Shown: positions 1 through 7,892 of the stretch, piece after piece
How the letters are laid out: every line of letters begins with the position of its first letter
How positions within the stretch are numbered: the first letter of the stretch is position 1
NCBI GenBank assembly: GCA_964634885.1
Contig: CAZWLN010000002.1
Span: forward strand, 191,745-255,744
Source of the DNA: DAINRZ01 sp964634885
Lineage (GTDB): Bacteria; Bacteroidota; Ignavibacteria; Kapaibacteriales; UBA2268
DNA length: 64,000 nt
Direction: 5' to 3'
The notes under the pieces: model-generated
Seen by the model: the letters and a program-made list of their open reading frames with translations, nothing else
Database searches by the model: none
Told to the model about the DNA's origin: nothing
Made by a program: the position numbers and the translations under genes

Positions 1-1724
1 TCGGATTTCAAAACGATAATCGTGATGTCGTCTGATTGCATCTCTCCTTCGGAGTGTTGCCTTACGGAGCCGAGGATTGCCCCGGTTATTTCTGCCGGGC
101 TGAGCTCATGATGGGATGTAATTACTTCCTTCAGCCTGTCTTCGCCGTATTCATCGCTGTTGGCGTTAAGAGCCTCCGTTACGCCGTCGGTAAAGAAAAC
201 GAGGACGCCTCCCTTGTCGAAATTCAGCGTTCCTGACTCCCAGGGACTTGGTTTCTCAAGTATTCCGAGGATGATGCCGCCTTCAGTTAGCCTGTGGAAT
301 TTGCCGTCGTAATAATAGAGAGGGGGATTGTGCCCGGCGCTGATGTATGAAAATGTGTGGGTTGCCGGGTCGAGTGTTCCAAGAAACAATGTGATGAACC
401 TGTCGGGGGTTGTGTTCATGAACACCAGCCTGTTCAACCTTTCAATCATATCATGGAGGCTGAGGCAAAGAGGTGCCAGTACTCTCAATGCAGCCTGTAC
501 ATTGGCCATCAGCAGCGCTGCCGGAGCTCCTTTGCCTGCTACGTCTGCAATGGCAATCATGGTCCTGTTCTCCGGAAGGGGGATAATGTCATAGTAATCG
601 CCGCCTACCATCTGTGAAGGTATGTTCAGCCCTGTAATGCCGTAGCCTTCGATGTATGGTATGGTCTTGGGAAGGAGGTTCTTCTGGATGTTCATTGCAA
701 TGTGCATCTCTTCTTCGAGCCTCTTCTTTTCGATCTCCTCGACGAAAAGCCTTTCGTTTTCGAGGGCAGAGATGGAAATATTGCCCAGGGCTTCGATGAA
801 CTGGAAGTTCTCGTCGGTGAACGGCTCTGTGTTCATCTTTTTTCCCAGGAGCATCAGTCCCTTGTTCTCACCCTGATGCGACATCGGAGCTACGAGTACA
901 ATGCCTGCGGCTGCCAGGTGAGCGGCGGCGCTGCTGCTAATTGACAGGCCGTCTGTCAGTGTTGCGGCGCCAAGGTTTTCCAGTTCACGCAAAACGTCGA
1001 TATGTACGGATTTCTCGAACCTGTTGGCAATGCGTTCATATTTCTTGTGCCTGTCTTTGAGGTATATCGCATAGCGGCTGACCATGAGCTGCCCCATGAG
1101 CCTGTATGACAGTATCTTGATTATCTGAGACCTGGACAGGAAAGTGTTAAATTCCCTCGAAATCTCGAAAAGCGAGGAAAGGAGGAGGTTACGGCGTTCG
1201 ACGCTGTTCTTCGCTTCAATCAGTGACCTGTTCGATTCGCTGCCGTTAAGGGCCCCTGCGGTAATCGTCGAAACCAGGTTGATATAAAGTATCTCTTCGT
1301 CTGTAATTGGTTTGTTGTCATAGCGCGGCCCCAGGCAAACAATGCCGAGCAGCGTATCCTGGTAAACAATCGGTACAGTATATCTGTAGCCATTGTCGAA
1401 GAGGATGCTTTCACCCGGAGAGTTCATGTTCAGTTCCCTGAAAGACTTCGGGAAAAACACCGGTACTTTGATGTCCGGCGTCTTGCCTTTGATGAATTTG
1501 ACAATGTAGTGGCAGCCGGGTTCAATCTCAGAGACCGGTACGCCGCCCCTGAGGGCAATCCTGTTGCAGGGCACCAGGAAACAGGCCCTGAGAATCCTCA
1601 GTTTGCCCATTAGTGACAACAGGGCCGAGTTGAGGATGAAATCATCGTCAAAGGTCTGGTTCAACTTGGCGCTCAGGTCGATGAGCGACTCTAAGTTAAT
1701 TGAAAAGCCGACGCTACCGGGCAT
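1..1724 (-). CDS. GAF-domain SpoIIE-type PP2C serine/threonine phosphatase (3' end cut by window)
   Basis: Translating the minus strand from the ATG at 1722-1724 gives at least 574 codons without a stop, running off the window start. The first ~190 residues and residues ~200-330 look like two GAF-like regulatory segments. The C-terminal ~240 residues form a SpoIIE/RsbU PP2C domain. It has the linker LEEEMHIAMNIQKNLLP, the metal-binding motif IADVAGKGAPAALLMA, VFFTDGVTEALN, and a final SDDITIIVLK that is usually within a few residues of the C-terminus. So almost the whole protein is present. Family members dephosphorylate anti-anti-sigma (STAS) proteins in partner-switching pathways; the partner is not in this window. 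No membrane segment is seen, so it is probably cytosolic. It is followed upstream by secG on the same strand, with a terminator between them. Confidence 0.88.
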   Translation of the reverse strand, partial: MPGSVGFSINLESLIDLSAKLNQTFDDDFILNSALLSLMGKLRILRACFLVPCNRIALRGGVPVSEIEPGCHYIVKFIKGKTPDIKVPVFFPKSFRELNMNSPGESILFDNGYRYTVPIVYQDTLLGIVCLGPRYDNKPITDEEILYINLVSTITAGALNGSESNRSLIEAKNSVERRNLLLSSLFEISREFNTFLSRSQIIKILSYRLMGQLMVSRYAIYLKDRHKKYERIANRFEKSVHIDVLRELENLGAATLTDGLSISSSAAAHLAAAGIVLVAPMSHQGENKGLMLLGKKMNTEPFTDENFQFIEALGNISISALENERLFVEEIEKKRLEEEMHIAMNIQKNLLPKTIPYIEGYGITGLNIPSQMVGGDYYDIIPLPENRTMIAIADVAGKGAPAALLMANVQAALRVLAPLCLSLHDMIERLNRLVFMNTTPDRFITLFLGTLDPATHTFSYISAGHNPPLYYYDGKFHRLTEGGIILGILEKPSPWESGTLNFDKGGVLVFFTDGVTEALNANSDEYGEDRLKEVITSHHELSPAEITGAILGSVRQHSEGEMQSDDITIIVLKS

Positions 1725-1794
1725 ACAACAGAAATCAAATATTCAACAAAAAAAATAATAATATAATAAATCCGGTTCAATTTTTATTAATAAT

Positions 1795-1826
1795 AAAAAA
1801 AAGCCGTCAAGAATCTCAACGGCTTT
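1795..1826 (-). terminator. Rho-independent terminator of secG
   Basis: On the minus strand there is an 8-bp perfect stem (AAAGCCGT/ACGGCTTT at 1800-1807 and 1819-1826) with an 11-nt loop, followed directly by a T-run (A-run at 1795-1802 on the plus strand). It lies 29 nt past the secG stop codon. Confidence 0.9.
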
Positions 1827-1854
1827 GATATATCAAATGTGATAATAGTCTTAT

Positions 1855-2274
1855 TTACTTAGCAGGTTTCTGAGCAGGCTGCTGCTGTTGTGCAGGTTGC
1901 TGTGCCGGTTGTGCTTTCTGTGCGGGTTGCTGCTGAGCTTGTTGTCCGGGCATCTGCTGCTGGGGTGCCTGCATTGGCTGTCCCTGTTGTGCGGTTCTCT
2001 GGTTGAGTACCGTATTGACACGCTGCTGGGTATCGGCGTCGTCGTACAGGTAAAATTTATTGATGATAAAGGCTATTACGAGAATAGCTATTGCAATGTA
2101 CCTTGTAATCTTCTGAAGGAGATTAGCCGTTCTCTGCATTCCGAACATTGAGCCCATCTGGCCGCCCAAACCGCCGAAAGAAGCGGAAAGGTCGCCTTTG
2201 CCGGGTTGTAACAACACTACGACAATTAGAAGTATTGCCGCTATTATGATCAATATTGTAAGTATAGTATTCAT
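1855..2274 (-). CDS. secG: Preprotein translocase subunit SecG with long Gln/Pro/Ala tail
   Basis: SecG is the small accessory subunit of the SecYEG inner-membrane channel. The 139-residue product has a first membrane helix at residues ~1-24, the family hallmark loop QPGKGDLSASFGG (~23-35), a GMQRTANLLQKIT segment, and a second helix at ~57-76. The last ~55 residues are low complexity, made of Gln, Ala, Pro and Lys. SecG proteins usually stop at about 75-110 residues; Bacteroidota forms often carry low-complexity tails, but this one is strongly Q-rich. The gene is monocistronic with its own terminator. The start at 2274 is the only ATG that keeps the first helix. Confidence 0.95.
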   Translation of the reverse strand: MNTILTILIIIAAILLIVVVLLQPGKGDLSASFGGLGGQMGSMFGMQRTANLLQKITRYIAIAILVIAFIINKFYLYDDADTQQRVNTVLNQRTAQQGQPMQAPQQQMPGQQAQQQPAQKAQPAQQPAQQQQPAQKPAK

Positions 2275-2458
2275 TCTAATTAATACCTAAATTTTACTTT
2301 TACAATTATACGAACAACAAATATATAACTTATTTTAATAAAAAACAAGTAAAAATACAAGTAAATATATACAAGTAAAAGCGCCTCCCTCCCGTCCCTT
2401 ATGTCAAAATTTCTTCTGGCGTGTATTTTGGCTTATTCGGCAAACTGCATCACCTCCT

Positions 2459-3103
2459 TCATTTCAGAGTATAAGTTGTTAATTCCATGTTTGATTGTAC
2501 TGTTCTTTTCCAACTCATGTATTCCACTTTTACAAGGCCTACACCGACGGAGTAATACTCGCACCTGAGGACCTTTTGATCGAACCTGTCGGTGTAATCG
2601 CAGGCCCAGCACTCAAATGTTCCCGCAGGTACAGTCACTTTTACGGGGCCCCACCACCTGACCTTGCTGCACCTGGGGTCTTCCCAGTCGGGGACTACGT
2701 TGTCAGGCAGTGTCCTGCCTTCTTCCAGCTCGCGGGGAGAATAGCCGAATTCTTTCGCGAAAATGACTCCGTCGCTGCATTTGATGTAGCCGTACATGGT
2801 GTTCGGGTGTCCGTTGTCGATTATCCTGTATATAGGTACATAGTGCTTGTTGTAGTCGTCGTCCATATAGTAAACGCTGTCAATTTTGCCGATCTCAAGT
2901 GTTTTTTTGTCGGTAGAGACAATTGCTTTTTTCTCGAATAGGTTCACGTCATAGATCCATTTGTTGCCTGTTTTCACGGGCATGAGCTTTGACTGAATGG
3001 ATTCAGGGTCTGCCGATTCATCGACACAGGGTATGAATGCTGTCTGGCATGAACTTAGTAACAACGTAAGAGTAATAATGTGGATCGCGTATTTATTTTT
3101 CAT
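2459..3103 (-). CDS. Hypothetical lipoprotein
   Basis: The 214-residue protein begins with a lipoprotein signal peptide ending in LLLSSC, placing the lipidated cysteine at residue 19. The mature part is mixed alpha/beta with phrases such as VKTGNKWIYDVN near the start and VTVPAGTFECWACDYT near residue 155. The pattern 'tightly folded lipoprotein with GNKWIY...VPAGTFE' is common in uncharacterised Bacteroidota lipoproteins that resemble LolA/LppX-like beta folds, but I do not recognise a named family. It stands alone between secG and the divergently read LptF/LptG permease gene. Function unknown; location probably the periplasmic face of the outer membrane. Confidence 0.8.
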   Translation of the reverse strand: MKNKYAIHIITLTLLLSSCQTAFIPCVDESADPESIQSKLMPVKTGNKWIYDVNLFEKKAIVSTDKKTLEIGKIDSVYYMDDDYNKHYVPIYRIIDNGHPNTMYGYIKCSDGVIFAKEFGYSPRELEEGRTLPDNVVPDWEDPRCSKVRWWGPVKVTVPAGTFECWACDYTDRFDQKVLRCEYYSVGVGLVKVEYMSWKRTVQSNMELTTYTLK

Positions 3104-3226
3104 CTCGTTTCAAATCCGAATAATTCAAATATACCTATTTACGTTTATACTACTAAATTATGTTAAAGTTGAAAAAAATACTAATTTAGTGGAAATTTTC
3201 TTTTTCAAAGAAATGAATAATTGTAA

Positions 3227-4741
3227 ATGACAAAGATTAGCAGATATATCCTGAGGCTACACACAGCGCCGTTCATAATGGGTACAGCGACGGTGCTGTT
3301 CCTGTTTTTCTTCCAGTTCCTGCTGAAAGTAATAGACCAGTTGCTGGGTAAAGGCCTTAGCGGATGGGTCATCCTCGAGTTTTTCATTGTGAACATGGCG
3401 TGGATGCTGGTGCTGGCCGTCCCGATGGGAGTGCTTTTTTCAACGCTGATGGTGTTCGGCTCGATGTCTGCCGCCCACGAAGTTACCATCGTCAAGGCAA
3501 GCGGGGGCAGCCTCCTGAGGATGATGTTCCCGGTAATCGTCTCAGGTACAATCATCTCATGCTTTTTGTTTTGGTTCAACGACGATGTTCTGCCGGAAGC
3601 GAACCACAGGGCCAAGGTACTGATGAATGATATTAAAAAAACAAGGCCTACGTTTTCTGTCGAAGCCGGCCAGTTTTCAACAGAACTCGGCGGCTACACG
3701 ATTCTTGCCCGCTATGTCGATTCGGCTTCCGGACTGCTCAAGGGGCTGACCATCTATGATAACTCTCAACGGGATTATTCAAACGTTGTTTCCGCCGACT
3801 CGGGCTACCTCAGCTACAACGAGGACTACACGAAACTTGTGCTGGACCTCAGCAAAGGGGAGATTCACCAGTCTATGCCTTTTATTGCCAGGAATTACCG
3901 ACGCATTAATTTTGATAAATATACCATACAGATAAACGCTAAAGGGTTCGTATTCGAGGAATCGGGACCAGACGTGGTGTCGCGCGGAGACCGTGAGATG
4001 CATATTTCAGACATGCAGAAAGTTGTTGACGAAGCAGACATCGGCGCTGCCGAAGCCAGTGTCTCAATCGACAGTAACCTGGCTTCGCACCTGGATTACC
4101 TCGTTACCGGAAAAGTGAAGTCTTTGGGCAACAATAAACCTTTGCCTGCAAGGATGAGAAAAATGAACCTCTTTGAGTTCATTGCGTCGGATTTCTTCAA
4201 AAAAGCTGAAGGCCCTGTCAATATTGCACGTGCAGAGGGTACGGCGCCTCCCCACGGTACCGGCCGCCTGCCCGGAAGTCCTGCAAAGAAAGAAACAGGC
4301 GGGACGAACGACAGGAAAGCGGCTATTCAAAAAGCACAGCAAAAGCTTACTTTCATACGCTCTGCCATCAGTTCCGACGTGTACCGCAATGTCGATTGTG
4401 TGTCCAGGTCGAGGCAGTACGGCGTGGAGATATACAAGAAGTACGCCATCCCGTTTGCCTGCCTGATTTTCGTGTTCGTCGGATGTCCGCTGGGTATTAT
4501 GACAAAAGGTGGTAATTTCGGACTTAGCGCTGCAATCAGCCTAGGCTTCTATATCCTTTACTGGGCATGCCTGATAATGGGTGAGAAACTGGCCGACAGG
4601 GGGTTCCTGGCCCCGGGCTTCAGTATGTGGATGGGTAATTATATCATAGGTGTGCTTGGCATCATCCTGACTCTGAGGGTGAATTACGAGAGATTCGGTA
4701 TTGCGTTCATCGTGAAACGCCTGAGACGGAAAATGGCGTAG
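3227..4741 (+). CDS. LptF/LptG family (YjgP/YjgQ) lipopolysaccharide export permease
   Basis: The 504-residue protein has the YjgP/YjgQ layout. There are three N-terminal membrane helices (about residues 13-35, 50-80 and 95-120), a long periplasmic beta-jellyroll region (about 125-330, including 'AGQFSTELGGYTILARYVD'), and three C-terminal helices (about 405-500). LptF and LptG form the membrane part of the LptB2FG ABC transporter that extracts lipopolysaccharide from the inner membrane. No lptB or second permease lies nearby, so F and G cannot be told apart; a single homologue per locus is usual in this group. A linker at about residues 320-385, rich in Ala, Gly and Lys, is a longer insertion than in E. 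coli LptF/G. The start ATG at 3227 precedes the first helix directly. Confidence 0.9.
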   Translation: MTKISRYILRLHTAPFIMGTATVLFLFFFQFLLKVIDQLLGKGLSGWVILEFFIVNMAWMLVLAVPMGVLFSTLMVFGSMSAAHEVTIVKASGGSLLRMMFPVIVSGTIISCFLFWFNDDVLPEANHRAKVLMNDIKKTRPTFSVEAGQFSTELGGYTILARYVDSASGLLKGLTIYDNSQRDYSNVVSADSGYLSYNEDYTKLVLDLSKGEIHQSMPFIARNYRRINFDKYTIQINAKGFVFEESGPDVVSRGDREMHISDMQKVVDEADIGAAEASVSIDSNLASHLDYLVTGKVKSLGNNKPLPARMRKMNLFEFIASDFFKKAEGPVNIARAEGTAPPHGTGRLPGSPAKKETGGTNDRKAAIQKAQQKLTFIRSAISSDVYRNVDCVSRSRQYGVEIYKKYAIPFACLIFVFVGCPLGIMTKGGNFGLSAAISLGFYILYWACLIMGEKLADRGFLAPGFSMWMGNYIIGVLGIILTLRVNYERFGIAFIVKRLRRKMA

Positions 4742-4780
4742 CGGGTGAGGAGTTTTTTAATTACGAATTACGAATTACGA

Positions 4781-5163
4781 GCCGAGCGTAGCGAGACCGG
4801 CGTAGCCAATTACGAATTACGAATGCTGAATTCTGAATTTGGAATGTAAAAAAAAGCAGCGCTGGAGCGGCTTTCCCCCGCCTTGGATAAGGAGGGGGCA
4901 GGGGGTGGTTGGACTCATTGTTTGTAAAGAAAGCAAGAAATATCTCACGCAAAGGCGCAAAGCCCGCAAAGTTAGTGATTATACAAATAGCCCCGAACGA
5001 AAGCCCCAGAGGGGCGTCATATTAATAGCAAGATGCAGGCCCGCACCTCTCCTTTCTTTCTCCTTCCCCCTGGGGAATAATTCCCCTTGGGGAAGGCTGG
5101 GATGGGGTTATTAGTTTGTCAGGAATTCAGCATTGGCTACGCCGGTCTCGCTGTGCTCGGCTC
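4781..5163. mobile_element. MITE-like element: composite repeat bounded by inverted repeats
   Basis: The left end (4781-4833) reads GCCGAGC..AGCGAGACCGGCGTAGCCAA, then two 'ttacgaa' units, then TGCTGAATTC. The right end (5123-5163) is its reverse complement, GAATTCAGCATTGGCTACGCCGGTCTCGCT..GCTCGGC, without the 'ttacgaa' insertion. The two ends match over about 40 bp with two mismatches. Between them is one copy of a modular repeat found twice more in the window. No transposase is present. It sits between the convergent genes for the Lpt permease and RNase Y, outside the RNase Y terminator. Non-autonomous mobility is inference; target-site duplications were not identified. Confidence 0.55.
4855..5116 (+). 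repeat. Modular dispersed repeat, copy 1
   Basis: In order this holds: (i) GGCTTTCCCCCGCCTTGGAT..AAGGAGGGGGCAGGGGGTGG; (ii) a 'gtaaagaaagcaagaaatatctcacgc' segment with aaaggcgcaaagcccgcaaag; (iii) a hairpin module of the form 'gaaagccccagaggggcgtc' followed by atattaatag; (iv) CCTTCCCC..GGGGAAGG..GGGATGGGG. Copies 2 and 3 keep nearly the same modules. Small ORFs read from it are not credible genes. Confidence 0.85.
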
Positions 5164-5197
5164 AGAATTTTGGCCAACGTATTCCGGGAATACAAAA

Positions 5198-5230
5198 TAA
5201 AAAAGGCTGCCTTGTCGGACAGCCTTTATT
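5198..5230 (-). terminator. Rho-independent terminator of rny
   Basis: An 8-bp stem AAAGGCTG/CAGCCTTT (5202-5209 and 5220-5227) with a 10-nt loop. On the minus strand it is followed by a T-run. It lies about 25 nt beyond the RNase Y stop codon. Confidence 0.88.
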
Positions 5231-5252
5231 ATTAAAAGTATAGACTTTGTTG

Positions 5253-6815
5253 CTATTTCGCCAGTGATACGCTCCTGCGTTCGCGGATGACGGTGACTTT
5301 GATCTGTCCCGGATATTCCATCTCACCTTCGATTCTCTTGGCGATGTCGTCGGCAAGCCTGTCGGCAGAAACGTCGTCGATGTGTTCAGGTTCGACGATG
5401 ACGCGTACTTCCCTGCCGGCCTGAATGGCGAAGGTTTTGGTAACGCCTTCGAAACTCTGTGCGAGTTCTTCGAGTTTTTCGAGTCGCTTGACGTAGTTCT
5501 CGAGGGACTCGCGGCGGGCGCCGGGACGAGCGCCGCTGATGCTGTCGGCAGCCTGTACCAGTACGGCAATGGGGCTTTCCATCTCGATGTCTTCATGGTG
5601 GGCGCCGATGGCGTTGCATATGATGTTGTGTTCTTTGTATTTCCTGGCGAGTTCCATGCCGAGAAGAGCATGAGGCCCTTCAGTATTTTTATCTACACAT
5701 TTGCCGATGTCGTGCAGCAGGCCGGCTCTTTTTGCCAGGGTGGCGTCGAGTCCCAGTTCTGTGGCCATGATGCCGCAGAGGTAGGAGACTTCGATGGAGT
5801 GGTTGAGCAGGTTCTGTCCGTAGCTGGAACGGTACCTCATCTTACCCACGTACCTGATCAGTTCCTGGTGCACGTTGTGAACACCGATCTCAAGAAGAGC
5901 GTTGTCGCCAATCCGTACAATTTCTTCTTCCAACTCTTTGTGTGTTTTCTCGACAATTTCTTCGATGCGGGCGGGGTGAATCCTGCCGTCAACCATCAGC
6001 CTTTCGAGGGCCAGTTTAGCTACTTCGCGCCTGAAGGGGTCAAAGCCGGAGATGACGACAGCTTCGGGAGTGTCGTCGATGATGAGGTCGATGCCGGTAG
6101 CGGCTTCGAAGGCCCTTATGTTCCTTCCCTCACGGCCGATTATCCTGCCTTTCATCTCGTCGCTGTCGAGGTTGACGACGGAGACGGTACTTTCTACGCT
6201 ATGGTCGGAAGCAGACCGTTGTATTGCCTGGACGACAATGTTCTGTGCTTCCTTGTGAGCTTTGGATTTTGCTTCGTCCTTAATCTGCTTAACAATCTGT
6301 GCGGATTCGGTTTTTGCATCGTTGACGAAATTCTCGTACAGTGCTTTTCTTGCGTCTTCACGGGAAATGCCGCTGATCTGTTCCAATTGCTGAACATGGG
6401 TCTCAATAAGTTTGTCAACTTCATCAGTCTTTTCTTTCAGTGTTTTCTCTTTCTTTTGCACATCCTGTTCGAGGGACTGAAGTTGTTTTTCTTTTTTATT
6501 GATCATTTCAACTTTACTATCAACAGCATCCTCACGTGCTTTAATCTGCTTTTCACGAACCTGGATCTTAGCTTTGCGGGCCTGAGTCTCGTTTTCGAAC
6601 TCCTGCTTTTTATGATGCCATTCTTCCTTAACTTCAAGAAGTTTTTCTTTCTTGATATTCTTTGCTTCTTTCTCAGCTTCCTGGAGAATGTTCTGGGCGT
6701 TTAGTTTTGCTGCTTCAATTTTTACAGCCGTCTGTTTACTACCAATAAAATACGAAATAAAGAAACCAGCGACCAATCCAACGAAACTGAGAATGCCAAT
6801 TAACAGTGGTTCCAT
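5253..6815 (-). CDS. rny: Ribonuclease Y
   Basis: RNase Y is a membrane-anchored endoribonuclease that starts mRNA decay. The 520-residue length matches the family. Residues ~4-24 form the single N-terminal membrane helix. Residues ~30-200 are a long Lys/Glu-rich coiled coil with repeated '[12 protein letters not shown]'-type heptads. A KH domain follows (~210-275, with [17 protein letters not shown]). The HD catalytic domain comes next (~335-430), with the metal-binding LLHDIGKC and [10 protein letters not shown] motifs, and then the conserved C-terminal region ([23 protein letters not shown]). The gene follows zapA and the probable 6S RNA on the same strand, an order I associate with Bacteroidota and relatives. 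A 440-residue open frame on the opposite strand is a shadow. Confidence 0.97.
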   Translation of the reverse strand: MEPLLIGILSFVGLVAGFFISYFIGSKQTAVKIEAAKLNAQNILQEAEKEAKNIKKEKLLEVKEEWHHKKQEFENETQARKAKIQVREKQIKAREDAVDSKVEMINKKEKQLQSLEQDVQKKEKTLKEKTDEVDKLIETHVQQLEQISGISREDARKALYENFVNDAKTESAQIVKQIKDEAKSKAHKEAQNIVVQAIQRSASDHSVESTVSVVNLDSDEMKGRIIGREGRNIRAFEAATGIDLIIDDTPEAVVISGFDPFRREVAKLALERLMVDGRIHPARIEEIVEKTHKELEEEIVRIGDNALLEIGVHNVHQELIRYVGKMRYRSSYGQNLLNHSIEVSYLCGIMATELGLDATLAKRAGLLHDIGKCVDKNTEGPHALLGMELARKYKEHNIICNAIGAHHEDIEMESPIAVLVQAADSISGARPGARRESLENYVKRLEKLEELAQSFEGVTKTFAIQAGREVRVIVEPEHIDDVSADRLADDIAKRIEGEMEYPGQIKVTVIRERRSVSLAK

Positions 6816-6942
6816 TAATCTTTTCCTCTAGTTTAAAAATTAAGTTTCAAAAAACAATCTATATAGCTCAAAAATCGATTTAAGATAAATTTTATTTTGA
6901 GATATTTAGTCTATGCTAATTATTGTATTAATTTAAAATAAA

Positions 6943-7166
6943 AAACCGCATTAACAAGGTCGAAAATATAAAAATATTGTTACAGGTCGAAATAAATCCG
7001 GCTCCAACACGGTGGGTATCTGCCGGCAGCTTTTGACGTCCACTGAACCCCGGAGGGTTACCGCCGAAGCGGTTGAGGCCTGTCATACACAGCCTGAGTC
7101 CGATTCCCATTAGGATTAATTTATAGATTCATTTACCCGTAAGCGAACAACGATTGTTAATGCGGC
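6943..7166 (-). ncRNA. ssrS: Probable 6S RNA
   Basis: This is a GC-rich island in an AT-rich spacer between zapA and rny. A perfect 12-bp inverted repeat closes it: CCGCATTAACAA and its complement lie at 7154-7165 and 6946-6957, 220 nt end to end. The 3' arm is followed by TTTTT on the minus strand, as at an intrinsic terminator. Inside, AAUCGGACUC pairs with GAGCCGGAUU (one bulge on each side), and two small hairpins (ACCGC-UUCG-GCGGU and AACCC-UCCG-GGGUU) lie in the middle. Size, closing stem, central bulge and position next to zapA fit 6S RNA, which binds housekeeping RNA polymerase. A possible promoter (TTTG near 7198, TATATA near 7175) lies just upstream. I could not run a covariance model, so the family call is inferred. 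Confidence 0.68.
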
Positions 7167-7262
7167 TTTATATATTAATTTAGTTAATATACTCTCAAAG
7201 AACGTAGTGTAATCATACTTGTTCAGAATTATCGGCAAAAATTGTAATTAATGAATATATTT

Positions 7263-7547
7263 TTAGCTGAGTGTAATCTTATTGTTTATAAATTCTGCCA
7301 TTTGATTGAGTTCACTAACTACGAAACTGATGTCGATTTTATTCTGATTATTCGTCAAATACTGTTTCTCGGCAATATTCAACGCAGCAAGCACGGATAA
7401 AGTATCGGTGGTTTCTTTGGTATGTTTCGACCTGACATTTTCATATTCGCTATCTACAAGCCTGACAGAGTAGTTCAAACGTTCCTCGTCCTCACCCCTG
7501 AGTACATATTTTTTTCCGCCGATCGTTATCTCTATTGTTTTAGCCAT
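7263..7547 (-). CDS. zapA: Cell division protein ZapA
   Basis: The 94-residue protein has the ZapA fold. There is a short beta-rich head (EITIGGKKYVLRGEDEERLN, with the conserved I-G-x-x-Y and R-G-D/E-E), followed by a long helical coiled coil (VRLVDSEYENVR ... LAALNIAEKQYL). ZapA binds and bundles FtsZ at the division ring. The gene starts the zapA - 6S RNA - rny cluster on the minus strand. Confidence 0.92.
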   Translation of the reverse strand: MAKTIEITIGGKKYVLRGEDEERLNYSVRLVDSEYENVRSKHTKETTDTLSVLAALNIAEKQYLTNNQNKIDISFVVSELNQMAEFINNKITLS

Positions 7548-7831
7548 TTTGCACGTTGTCGCTTATAATTAGAATTAAACCTTTATTTTATATATATTTA
7601 ATAAATAATTATTTTAAAAAATTACATTTTTTCTATTTAGCAATTTCTTACTATTATAAAGATACATCATTAAATTTTTCAAAACAAAGATTTTCTTTTA
7701 GAATATTAAAAAATATTAAGACTTTGCCCATAGCCATATTATTACTTAATACAATATGTCATCTGAATTGCCAAAAGCGTTGAAGCATATGAACTTGGCA
7801 TAACCAGTCTGCCGGTCCGGTTATATATTAT
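7548..7831. other. AT-rich spacer with no recognised element
   Basis: A very AT-rich stretch between zapA and the next gene's terminator. Open frames here (for example 7556-7783) are dominated by Ile, Lys, Phe and Tyr and show no family signature. It probably holds the zapA promoter. I see nothing else. Confidence 0.6.
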
Positions 7832-7859
7832 TCAGCCCTGCCTTCAGAGGCAGGGCTGA
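7832..7859 (-). terminator. Strong hairpin, probable terminator
   Basis: A perfect 11-bp stem (TCAGCCCTGCC/GGCAGGGCTGA) with a 6-nt loop lies 33 nt beyond the stop of the secreted VWA-like protein. It lacks a clear T-run on the minus strand (AATAATATA follows), so termination efficiency is uncertain. Confidence 0.65.
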
Positions 7860-7892
7860 GTATTGAAATTGGACCTTATGGAAATTTTCCGG

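Noticed and set aside
4839..5114. A 91-codon ORF within repeat copy 1
   Set aside because: It reads through the dispersed repeat; the same text is present in all copies in different frames.
5382..6704. A 440-codon open frame opposite RNase Y
   Set aside because: Composition is Phe/Val/Asp-biased with no family signature; the opposite strand is a textbook RNase Y. It is a shadow frame.
7556..7783. 75-codon AT-rich ORF
   Set aside because: Composition matches random AT-rich DNA and there is no ribosome binding site or family match.
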